5,064 nt of DNA, taken from assembly GCA_903883985.1 (NCBI GenBank), contig CAISDD010000394.1, positions 1 to 5,064 of the forward strand, written 5' to 3'. Positions 1-5,026 of the stretch are shown piece by piece. Within the stretch, counting starts at the first letter, position 1. Each line of letters opens with the position of its first letter. The position numbers were made by a program, and so were the translations under genes. The DNA comes from an uncultured Pseudomonadota bacterium. Lineage in GTDB: Bacteria; Pseudomonadota; Gammaproteobacteria; Burkholderiales; Thiobacillaceae. The notes below the pieces were generated by a model. The model searched no databases and was not told the DNA's origin. It saw nothing but the letters and a program-made list of their open reading frames with translations.

Positions 1-325
1 CGTCGGCTAACGCAAGCTGCGCTGACTGGGGTAAAACCGGCGAGACGCCGACGCTACTCATTAGCGCCAGGTCGAAGCTTGCAAGGTGTTGGGCTTCGCC
101 TTGCTCAGCCCAACCTACGCGGGCTGACCACGTGTCACGGCAAGCTGGCGGCAATAGCCGCGAGCGCAGTCCGCGCTGACCACGGTGGCGAAGTCGGCGT
201 AGCCACGAAGTGCGGTGGGTAGCTTCCAGGAAGTAGGTGTTCAAAGGCTCGGTTTTTGAGTCTGCCGACTGGTAACCTGCCCTCGACATCACTCATGGTG
301 ATCAGATTTTGGTGGCCTTCCAATA
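1..325. other. Non-coding left flank with small inverted and direct repeats
   Basis: No open frame here looks like a gene. The stretch is GC-rich and carries several short repeats: CGTCGGC (1-7) with its inverse GCCGACG (47-53); an 8-bp hairpin at 88-114 listed separately; AGCGC/GCGCT (163-167/173-177); a 10-bp direct repeat GCTGACCACG at 123-132 and 175-184; and ATCAC/GTGAT (288-292/298-302). This is the texture of accumulated intergenic repeats. I found no clear sigma70 promoter for the downstream ORFs. Confidence 0.6.
88..114. repeat. Intergenic hairpin repeat (GTTGGGCT...AGCCCAAC)
   Basis: GTTGGGCT (88-95) and AGCCCAAC (107-114) form a perfect 8-bp stem around an 11-base loop. The unit is followed by CTACG and has no T-tract, so it is not an intrinsic terminator. 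Its form, TTGGGCTTCGC with GCTCAGCCCAACCTACG, matches an interspersed intergenic repeat I recall from many beta- and gammaproteobacterial genomes. The stem is seen directly; the family assignment is from memory. Confidence 0.6.
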
Positions 326-484
326 ATGAACCGCTATCGCCGCAGCAAGGAACGTATCGAACTTGGGAGAGCCGACAAGCCGCCCAAGGTTGGAACCTAC
401 AGCCCACCTGCACCGTACCGCGTCTTCCGTCTGATTATCGGCGGCGCTCCACGTCGAAAAGCACCAAGCGATCCCATTGCTTGA
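326..484 (+). CDS. Small basic hypothetical protein (52 aa) overlapping the start zone of the PcfJ gene
   Basis: The ATG at 326 opens a 52-codon frame ending in TGA at 482-484. The product begins MNRYRRSKERIELGR, has 13 Arg/Lys against 4 Asp/Glu, and has 8 prolines. I do not recognise the family. Its stop overlaps an in-frame TTG (481) of the next gene, and the likely ATG of that gene follows 5 bases after the stop. Such spacing is typical of translational coupling in a two-gene unit. Many codons end in C or G, as in the genes nearby, which favours this frame over the N-terminal extension of the PcfJ frame through the same bases. There is no convincing Shine-Dalgarno; GGTGG at 311-315 is 10 bases upstream. 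It could still be a chance ORF. Confidence 0.4.
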   Translation: MNRYRRSKERIELGRADKPPKVGTYSPPAPYRVFRLIIGGAPRRKAPSDPIA

Positions 485-489
485 GCCTC

Positions 490-2052
490 ATGCGAACAAA
501 CTCCGTCGCCCACACCCGCCAACTTGAACTAGGCCGCCGCCTGGCCAGACGAACTTTGCCTCACCTTGGTGATGGTCAACCACTGCCGGCCAATGTACCT
601 GCCTGGATGGAGTCCAGCAGGGACGCCGAGGCATTTCAAAGCCAACTCGCCACATTACGCAAGGCACTGCACAAGCTGCTGGACAATCCCCTGCGGCTGG
701 TCGAGAAATGCGGAGGGCGGGAGGTCATCCTGTTCGAGTCGATCATTTACCGAATCTCTCCGAAAGCACGGCACATTGATGCGCTTCGCGTCGATTCCAG
801 CGGCCATCTCTTCCAAGACGGATACACACGAGACGTGTTCCCTGTGCTGAGTAGGCGCATGGCCTTGCTGCCACTGCTTGATCGGCTCGGGATATGGGAG
901 CGGACACCGCAAGCCGATTTGTTTCTCGATAGCAAGACGCTGACCATACGAAAATTGGCCTTGGCTGCCGCCGTATGGCCCGCACTGAAACGCGACTGGC
1001 GCTTTCGTTACCTTCGGCATTCCCTGTTACCCCAGCGTTTGGCCCTGGACAAGGACGTGCTGAGTTTGGCCTTGCGATGCCGGCTCGACCCCAAGGAAAG
1101 CGTGACGACCCAATCGTTTACCAGCGTTTGGCAGCAGAAAGAACTTCTGGAAACTGTGGCCCGCGAGAATTCAGGCTTGCTGCCCCTGATACTGCACGGG
1201 CTGGAAAGGCAGGTTCTCGATCCCCGCTTTGACCTTGTGCAAGCACTGCGCGCCAACTTGCTGAACCGCGGAGTGACGCCCGCCGCCTGGCGCCACTTGA
1301 CCCACCACGGCGCACGCCTGTTTCGACCTTTCTGGGAACGCAAGCCAGATACCGATCTATTCCACTTGGCAGCGGAATACTTGTGCTGGCTGGATGAAAT
1401 GGGCCTGCCGCCGCCACCCAGCTTGGCAGTGACACGAACCTGGCTCGACATCGAGACGGGATATTGCAATGGGGAATTGCACTGGAACAGAGGCTGGTGG
1501 AACCTCCCCGCGCCGATCCTGAGCGCTGCATTCCACAACCCCAGGCGAACCGATCCAACTTTCTTGCGCGAATTCGCCGCTGCCGCTCACTGGGCCATAT
1601 TTGAACAGCCCACACTGGACAGCAATCAACGCAAAGCCGGCTGGGACTGGATCAAACGGCAATGGCAAGCCTGGCAGGCCGAACAGAACACCCGCGCGGC
1701 GGCTGGCGATGCAGCATGGGCATCCCACCTCGGGGAAATTCGAGCCGGCGACCTGATAGCTGTGCCGATGACAACCGAGATTCAGCTCGTGGAAGAGGGC
1801 TTGGTCATGCGCAACTGCCTGGCTACCTACGCGGCATGGTGCGAAAACGGCGAGGTGCGGGTATTTTCTATTCGCCGAGTGGACAGCGGCAAGCGGCTTG
1901 CAGACCTATCCATCGTGCCGGAAGAAGACGGTACTTGGGTTGTCAGCGACATCAAGGGCTATGCCAACACTGCGAGCCCGACCTACTTGGATAAATTCGC
2001 TTGGCGGGTTGCTGATGCTTACACCCAGGCGACAAGGGATGTAATTCAGTAG
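490..2052 (+). CDS. PcfJ-domain protein
   Basis: This encodes a 520-residue protein with a C-terminal PcfJ-like domain, named after a gene of the enterococcal conjugative plasmid pCF10. Chromosomal homologues have no established function. The diagnostic part is about residues 420-510: GLVMRNCLATY (437-447) matches the family's G-x-x-M-R-H/N-C-V/L-x-x-Y motif with C443 and Y447. It is followed by the beta-rich stretch VRVFSIRRVDSGKRLADLSI and by IKGYANTASP (G490, N493), which matches the family's G-x-x-N block. The first ~400 residues are helix-rich and Trp/Leu-rich and I assign no domain to them. There is no signal peptide or membrane segment, so it is probably cytosolic. The frame is open up to a TTG at 256, but that extension overlaps the 52-codon ORF and looks non-protein-like, so I prefer ATG 490. 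TTG 481 is an alternative. The ribosome site is weak (GAG at 483-485). The coding frame is intact. The domain call is firm; the function is unknown. Confidence 0.85.
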   Translation: MRTNSVAHTRQLELGRRLARRTLPHLGDGQPLPANVPAWMESSRDAEAFQSQLATLRKALHKLLDNPLRLVEKCGGREVILFESIIYRISPKARHIDALRVDSSGHLFQDGYTRDVFPVLSRRMALLPLLDRLGIWERTPQADLFLDSKTLTIRKLALAAAVWPALKRDWRFRYLRHSLLPQRLALDKDVLSLALRCRLDPKESVTTQSFTSVWQQKELLETVARENSGLLPLILHGLERQVLDPRFDLVQALRANLLNRGVTPAAWRHLTHHGARLFRPFWERKPDTDLFHLAAEYLCWLDEMGLPPPPSLAVTRTWLDIETGYCNGELHWNRGWWNLPAPILSAAFHNPRRTDPTFLREFAAAAHWAIFEQPTLDSNQRKAGWDWIKRQWQAWQAEQNTRAAAGDAAWASHLGEIRAGDLIAVPMTTEIQLVEEGLVMRNCLATYAAWCENGEVRVFSIRRVDSGKRLADLSIVPEEDGTWVVSDIKGYANTASPTYLDKFAWRVADAYTQATRDVIQ

Positions 2053-2280
2053 ATTCCGGAATTTCCGACTCCATAACACCGGCCAGTCAGCCCAGGAATG
2101 GGCAACATAATCATGATCTTCCGAGGTGATCCGGGCATTGGTGGAATGTACGCGCTCGCGCGCGAGGATATGGACATGGGGAAAAAGCTTCGGATGAAGC
2201 GACGGCCAACGTCAGACACACCAAGCAAGCAATTCACCCGCGCGAGTGAGGGGATTTCATGTGGCCGTTTAGTTCGTGGC

Positions 2281-2297
2281 GCTAGCCCGGTGCTAGC
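2281..2297. repeat. GCTAGC inverted/direct repeat
   Basis: The palindrome GCTAGC occurs at 2281-2286 and 2292-2297, separated by 5 bases, so the RNA of either strand can form a 6-bp hairpin. It lies just beyond the tRNA terminator as read on the minus strand. No T-run follows it, so it is not a second intrinsic terminator. It may be a backup pause site, a protein-binding site or chance. Confidence 0.3.
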
Positions 2298-2301
2298 CCA
2301 C

Positions 2302-2328
2302 AAAAAAGCCGACTGTCGAAAGTCAGCT
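2302..2328 (-). terminator. Rho-independent terminator of tRNA-Phe
   Basis: Read on the minus strand, AGCTGACT (2328-2321) pairs with AGTCGGCT (2314-2307). This gives an 8-bp stem with one G-T pair, a 6-base loop TTCGAC, and a run of six T residues (2307-2302). It starts 16 bases past the encoded CCA of the tRNA, the expected place for the end of a single-tRNA transcript. Confidence 0.85.
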
Positions 2329-2344
2329 TAAGTGCTTGATTTTA

Positions 2345-2420
2345 TGGTGGCCAGGGGCGGAATCGAACCGTCGACACGCGGATTTTCAATCCGCTGCTCT
2401 ACCAACTGAGCTACCTGGCC
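2345..2420 (-). tRNA. tRNA-Phe (anticodon GAA)
   Basis: The reverse strand folds as a complete 76-nt tRNA with an encoded CCA (2347-2345). The acceptor stem is GGCCAGG/CCTGGCC with discriminator A. The D-stem is GCTC/GAGC. The anticodon stem is GCGGA/TCCGC with loop TTGAAAA, placing GAA at positions 34-36, which reads phenylalanine codons UUU/UUC. The T-loop is the canonical TTCGATT. The T-stem is GACGG/CCGCC, which leaves an A50-C64 mismatch where G-C is usual. Otherwise all stems are intact. It is a single-gene transcription unit with its own promoter and terminator, and it is divergent from the DUF971 gene. Confidence 0.97.
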
Positions 2421-2458
2421 ATCACTTTCGCCGATGTACCTAGCGTTAGGAGGTGCGC

Positions 2459-2487
2459 ATTTAACCGTATCCTCAGGCCAGCGTCAA
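2459..2487 (-). promoter_or_regulatory. Sigma70-type promoter of tRNA-Phe
   Basis: On the minus strand the -35 box is TTGACG (2487-2482), followed by a 17-base spacer and a -10 box TTAAAT (2464-2459). Transcription should start near 2452, about 30 bases before the mature tRNA 5' end. The bases after the -10 (GCGCACC) are GC-rich, the kind of discriminator found in stable-RNA promoters under stringent control; that regulation is inference. Confidence 0.8.
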
Positions 2488-2598
2488 GGTGGGTGAGCGC
2501 TTCCTTAGAGATGCGACCAATACCCGACAATAAAACTCGGGCTTGTGGCCGGGGTTGCTGGCTGGCACACTAGCGCTCCATTACGAATCACTAATATA

Positions 2599-2603
2599 AA
2601 GGA
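2599..2603 (+). promoter_or_regulatory. Shine-Dalgarno site of the DUF971 gene
   Basis: AAGGA lies 6 bases upstream of the ATG at 2610. It is the best ribosome site in the window and fixes the start of this gene. Conserved DUF971 sequence begins about ten residues into the protein, consistent with this start. Confidence 0.8.
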
Positions 2604-2609
2604 TCCAGC

Positions 2610-2996
2610 ATGGGTGGCCTGACTACCGATACGCCTATCCCCACCGAGATCAAGCTGCATCAGCAGTCTCGCGTCATGGAAATTGCCTTCAACAATGGTG
2701 ACCGCTTCGAACTGCCTTACGAGTATCTGCGGGTTTATTCCCCTTCCGCCGAGGTTCGCGGCCACGGCGCCGGCCAGGAGACGCTGCAAGTCGGCAAGAA
2801 GAATGTCGAAATCAAGAGTATCGAGCCGGTGGGGCACTACGCGGTGTCGCTGGCCTTCTCCGATGGCCATAACACCGGCATTTACTCCTGGGACTATTTT
2901 CATGACCTCGGCCGGCATCAGGAGGCGTACTGGAAGGCTTACTTGATGAGGATGGAACAGGCCGGCGCTTCACGCGAGTCAAAAGCTCTGGTGTGA
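2610..2996 (+). CDS. DUF971 / GBBH-like N-terminal domain protein
   Basis: This is a 128-residue single-domain protein. The family signature is nearly complete: PTEIKLHQQSRVMEIAF (11-27), the block ELPYEYLRVYSPSAEVRGHG (34-53), GKKNVEIKSIEPVGHYAVSL (62-81) and FSDGHNTGIYSWDYFHDL (83-100). The fold is related to the N-terminal domain of gamma-butyrobetaine hydroxylase. It is also found fused to Mrp/ApbC-type iron-sulfur carriers such as plant HCF101. The human hydroxylase binds zinc there through three Cys and one His; this protein has no Cys at all, although the His of DGH (H87) is present, so zinc binding is unlikely. No signal peptide or membrane segment is visible. The specific role of stand-alone DUF971 proteins is not established. 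Its stop overlaps the GTG start of the kinase gene by 4 bases, so the two are almost certainly co-transcribed. Confidence 0.93.
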   Translation: MGGLTTDTPIPTEIKLHQQSRVMEIAFNNGDRFELPYEYLRVYSPSAEVRGHGAGQETLQVGKKNVEIKSIEPVGHYAVSLAFSDGHNTGIYSWDYFHDLGRHQEAYWKAYLMRMEQAGASRESKALV

Positions 2997-3877
2997 CCCC
3001 CGGCCTGCAGGCCGAACTGGCGGGGGCCATCACCGCAGCCAGCGGCGAGTCCTTTAACTGCATACACACCGCGCTTCAGGGCGGGGGTTGTATTCATCAG
3101 AGCTATTCCCTGCTGGGTGGGGATGGAAGACGCTATTTTGCCAAGCTGAACCGGAGTGCAAGCCTGGGCATGTTCGAGGCCGAAGCAGACGGCTTGCGGG
3201 AACTCGCCGCAGCCGGCGCGATCCGCGTGCCGCGACCTCTGACCTGCGGCAGCAACGGTCAGGAAGCCTATCTGATTCTGGAATGGCTGGACCTCGGCGG
3301 GCGGGTTCGGCCCGCCGACCTAGGCCAGCGGCTCGCTTTGCTGCATGGTCATAGCCAGGGCGAACATGGATGGTGGCGGCACAACCATATCGGCAGCACG
3401 CCGCAGCTCAATTCCCCGATGCCGGACTGGGTCACGTTCTTCGGCAGTCAACGCCTGCACCCCCAGTTCAAGCTAGCCGCACGAAACGGCGCGCCAACTC
3501 ACCTACTGCGGCAAGGAGACCGTCTGCTGGAGCGGCTGAGCGTATTCTTTCCTGGCTACCGCCCTCTGCCCTCGCTGCTGCACGGTGATCTTTGGGGGGG
3601 AAACCACGGCTATGTCGAGGGGGAACCGGTTCTGTTCGATCCGGCCGTCTACTATGGCGACCGCGAGGTGGATCTGGCGATGTCCGAGCTGTTCGGTGGA
3701 TATCCGCCCGCCTTCCATGCCGCCTACCAGGAATCCCGGCCGCTCGACCCGGGTTACCCGGTGCGCAAGCACCTCTATAACCTATATCACGTGCTCAACC
3801 ACTTCAACCTGTTCGGCGGCGGCTACGTGGCCCAGGCCGAGCGCATGGTCGCCCACCTGCTGGCGCAGAGCGGCTGA
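2993..3877 (+). CDS. Fructosamine/ketosamine-3-kinase family protein
   Basis: This is a 294-residue kinase of the fructosamine kinase family (E. coli YniA type, about 286 aa), intact and full length. Members phosphorylate the sugar part of glycated amines or proteins with ATP, which destabilises the adduct and so repairs glycation; some bacterial members prefer ribulosamines. Visible motifs: Gly-rich loop QGGGCIHQSY (29-38); ATP-binding Lys in YFAKLN (K51); Glu in FEAEADGL (E62 or E64); NHIGSTPQLN (131-140); catalytic loop HGDLWGGN (197-204, D199 and N204); and the metal-binding DPAVYYGDRE (216-225, D216). It is cytosolic, with no signal peptide or membrane segment. The GTG start at 2993 overlaps the upstream stop as GTGA, and the N-terminus then aligns with family length; no good ribosome site precedes it, consistent with translational coupling. 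A run of seven G (3594-3600) lies inside the catalytic-loop codons. The family is certain; the exact substrate is inferred. Confidence 0.95.
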   Translation: MTPGLQAELAGAITAASGESFNCIHTALQGGGCIHQSYSLLGGDGRRYFAKLNRSASLGMFEAEADGLRELAAAGAIRVPRPLTCGSNGQEAYLILEWLDLGGRVRPADLGQRLALLHGHSQGEHGWWRHNHIGSTPQLNSPMPDWVTFFGSQRLHPQFKLAARNGAPTHLLRQGDRLLERLSVFFPGYRPLPSLLHGDLWGGNHGYVEGEPVLFDPAVYYGDREVDLAMSELFGGYPPAFHAAYQESRPLDPGYPVRKHLYNLYHVLNHFNLFGGGYVAQAERMVAHLLAQSG

Positions 3878-4099
3878 CGTTTCTCGCCGCTTGGCGTGGA
3901 GTGTGGTGGAAAAAAAACATAACTGCTCAATAAGTCACGGCACAGCGGCTGCGGTCAGTGTCCGTTCATGCAGAATATTGGACAAGAGTGGGATAAAGTC
4001 GGTCTAGTGGCGAAGGTCTCACGGGATCGGTCCACAAGGAATCACAAATTTGTTTTCATCAAAATGATCAAGATGCGTAGTAGGCCCCCCCTCAGTCCC

Positions 4100-4118
4100 C
4101 CTTTTCCCAAGGGGAAGG
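4100..4118. repeat. CCTTTTCC/GGGGAAGG intergenic hairpin repeat
   Basis: CCTTTTCC (4100-4107) pairs with GGGGAAGG (4111-4118), with two G-T pairs and a 3-base loop. It sits in a C-rich then G-rich context (CCCCCCCTCAGTCCCCC before, GAGGAAG after). The pattern 'CCCTCAGTCCCCCTTTT...' is one I recall as a dispersed intergenic repeat in several bacterial groups. The hairpin is seen directly; family membership is from memory. Confidence 0.5.
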
Positions 4119-4187
4119 AGGAAGTCAGCGCCGAGGTGATTTCACGGGGGATAAGGCCACAATCCTTTCAACTTTGCCACCACGTCA

Positions 4188-4469
4188 TCAAGTGGTTGAT
4201 TTATATGCGAACTTTCTATGCGGCTTAGAATGATCAGGTCTGGACTTTGTGGCGCCGGCGATGAAGCGGATCAGGTTCTTGGTCAATTCCGAGAACGCGG
4301 CGAGGACCTGACTAGTGGACGGAAGGGCGATGAGCAGCCATCGTGGCAGACATCGTTTCAGGTGGGCGAAGGCGTAGGTCCGATTGATCTTGTAACTTTC
4401 CGGAATATCGCCGATTCCGGTGGCGTCCAGCGCTACCAGGGTGAGTAAGGTCAGCGTCCGCGATGGCAT
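4188..4469 (-). pseudogene. Decayed coding remnant, possibly a transposase C-terminus
   Basis: The minus strand is open for 93 codons from ATG 4469 to TGA 4188-4190. In its middle part (roughly 4225-4430) most codons end in C or G, as in the real genes of the window, and the product reads as plausible protein, for example ESYKINRTYAFAHLKR and LAAFSELTKNLIRFIAG with a very basic C-terminus. There is no ribosome site and a stop lies six codons upstream of the ATG (4485-4487), so any original 5' part is lost or frameshifted. The VALDATGIG stretch resembles the first-Asp region of some DDE transposases and the basic tail would fit such an end, but I could not identify a family. It may instead be an unrelated broken gene or a chance ORF. 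Confidence 0.28.
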
Positions 4470-4498
4470 TTGCTGCCTGGATGGTCAAGCAGCTTGAT

Positions 4499-4547
4499 GG
4501 TTGTTGGGTGCCCCCCCCCTCGGGGAACTTGAACAACCCCTAGGGGG
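4499..4547. repeat. Nested GC-rich palindromes with a C9 run
   Basis: GGTTGTT (4499-4505) is complementary to AACAACC (4532-4538) and encloses a run of nine C (4511-4519) followed by TCGGGG, which can pair internally. It overlaps the perfect palindrome CCCCTAGGGG (4537-4546). The two structures compete for the same C residues. No T-run follows on either strand. It may be a repeat or the worn end of a mobile element. Confidence 0.4.
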
Positions 4548-4605
4548 AGTCTCAGGTTACGACAACTAAGTGATGCTGCGAAACAGATTTGGTTTGTCAC
4601 CGGGC

Positions 4606-4679
4606 CCCTCACCCTGCCCTCTCCCGAAGGGAGAGGGTTCCACCCCCTCCCCCTCCGGGGGAAGGGCCGGGAATGAGGG
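4606..4679. repeat. Composite intergenic repeat with two hairpins inside an outer stem
   Basis: Outer arms CCCTCA (4606-4611) and TGAGGG (4674-4679) enclose two hairpins. The first is CCCTCTCCC/GGGAGAGGG (4617-4625/4629-4637), a perfect 9-bp stem with loop GAA. The second is CCCTCCCCC (4645-4653) with GGGGGAAGGG (4657-4666), loop TCC and one bulged A. Together they can fold as a three-way junction. The CCCTCTCCC-GGGAGAGGG unit is, in my recollection, a widespread dispersed repeat of GC-rich proteobacteria. An open frame that reads through it (4570-4815) is produced by the repeat and is not a gene. Confidence 0.7.
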
Positions 4680-4905
4680 CCTGCGCCGGCAGCTTAATGA
4701 AGGCAAAATGAGTTACGCGACAGTACTTATCAATTGCCAGTTTGTGCTGGCGCACTCAGTTTTCCTGATCCAGGCCGGGATTTTTACGGTTAATTCCGGA
4801 AGTGGATTGGCATGATTTTCGCGTTAAATAATGCACGGGTGTGCGGCCGCATAACATGGCGAACAGGGGCGACGATGCGGCAACGCTTGCTGCCTGGTTT
4901 CCCGG

Positions 4906-5010
4906 ATGGTGCCCTGCGGATTCGTGTGGCTGCCCGTGTTTACCCGCCCGGATGCGGTGCAATTCCTCCTCGATAGCTGGACGCATCTGCGCCAGCACGA
5001 CGGCTTTCAA
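4906..5010 (+). pseudogene. Truncated REP-associated tyrosine transposase (RAYT) fragment
   Basis: The frame from ATG 4906 encodes WLPVFTRPDAVQFLLDSW (4927-4980) and then THLRQHDGFQ (to 5010). This matches the N-terminal third of one branch of Y1 transposases (REP-associated, IS200/IS605-like), where the family continues with a YGYVxxENHLH-type block. Here the similarity stops at 5010 and repeat DNA takes over, so the HxH metal motif and the catalytic Tyr are missing and the product cannot be active. The usual start (a short basic N-terminus before the WLPVF block) is also not recognisable upstream in any frame. RAYT proteins act on REP hairpins, and a REP-like hairpin lies directly downstream. 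The family match is from remembered motifs over about 30 residues. Confidence 0.6.
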
Positions 5011-5026
5011 GGCAACGAGACTACGG

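Larger units (their letters stand above)
3878..4905. other. Long region without an intact gene
   Basis: No open frame here has a family signature. There is no convincing intrinsic terminator after the kinase gene: AGCGGC/GCCGCT (3869-3874/3886-3891) forms a stem but no T-run follows. The region holds the GC-rich hairpin repeats at 4100-4118, 4499-4547 and 4606-4679 and a decayed minus-strand coding remnant at 4188-4469, each listed separately. The parts 3920-4080 and 4690-4850 are less GC-rich and show nothing I can name. The overall picture is a site that has collected repeats and broken mobile genes. Confidence 0.6.

Noticed and set aside
256..489. N-terminal extension of the PcfJ frame from TTG 256
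   Set aside because: The extra 78 residues have no family similarity that I can see, overlap the 52-codon ORF and read into repeat-like DNA; there is no ribosome site at 256.
2098..2331. 77-codon ORF on the plus strand between the PcfJ gene and the tRNA
   Set aside because: It runs through the tRNA terminator and the GCTAGC repeat, has no spaced ribosome site (AGGA abuts the ATG) and its product is unlike any family I know.
2448..2462. AGGAGGT, a strong Shine-Dalgarno look-alike on the plus strand
   Set aside because: No usable start codon follows at the right distance, and on the minus strand the bases belong to the start region of the tRNA promoter.
2563..2577. Possible sigma54 promoter (TGGCAC ... 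GC) before the DUF971 gene
   Set aside because: The GG to GC distance is 9 bases instead of the required 10 and the downstream box lacks TTGC.
3585..4007. 140-codon ORF overlapping the kinase 3' end
   Set aside because: Out-of-frame shadow; the kinase frame carries all the conserved motifs through to its stop at 3877.
3968..4228. 86-codon ORF on the plus strand
   Set aside because: Its central RPPLSPPFPKGKEE stretch is simply the translation of the hairpin repeat at 4100-4118; no ribosome site.
4570..4815. 81-codon ORF on the plus strand
   Set aside because: The first half translates the composite repeat (4606-4679). A shorter ATG at 4708 has a GAAGG before it but yields only 35 residues of no recognisable type.
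4756..5010. 84-codon minus-strand ORF
   Set aside because: It is the antisense shadow of the RAYT fragment, whose plus-strand frame carries the recognisable motif.
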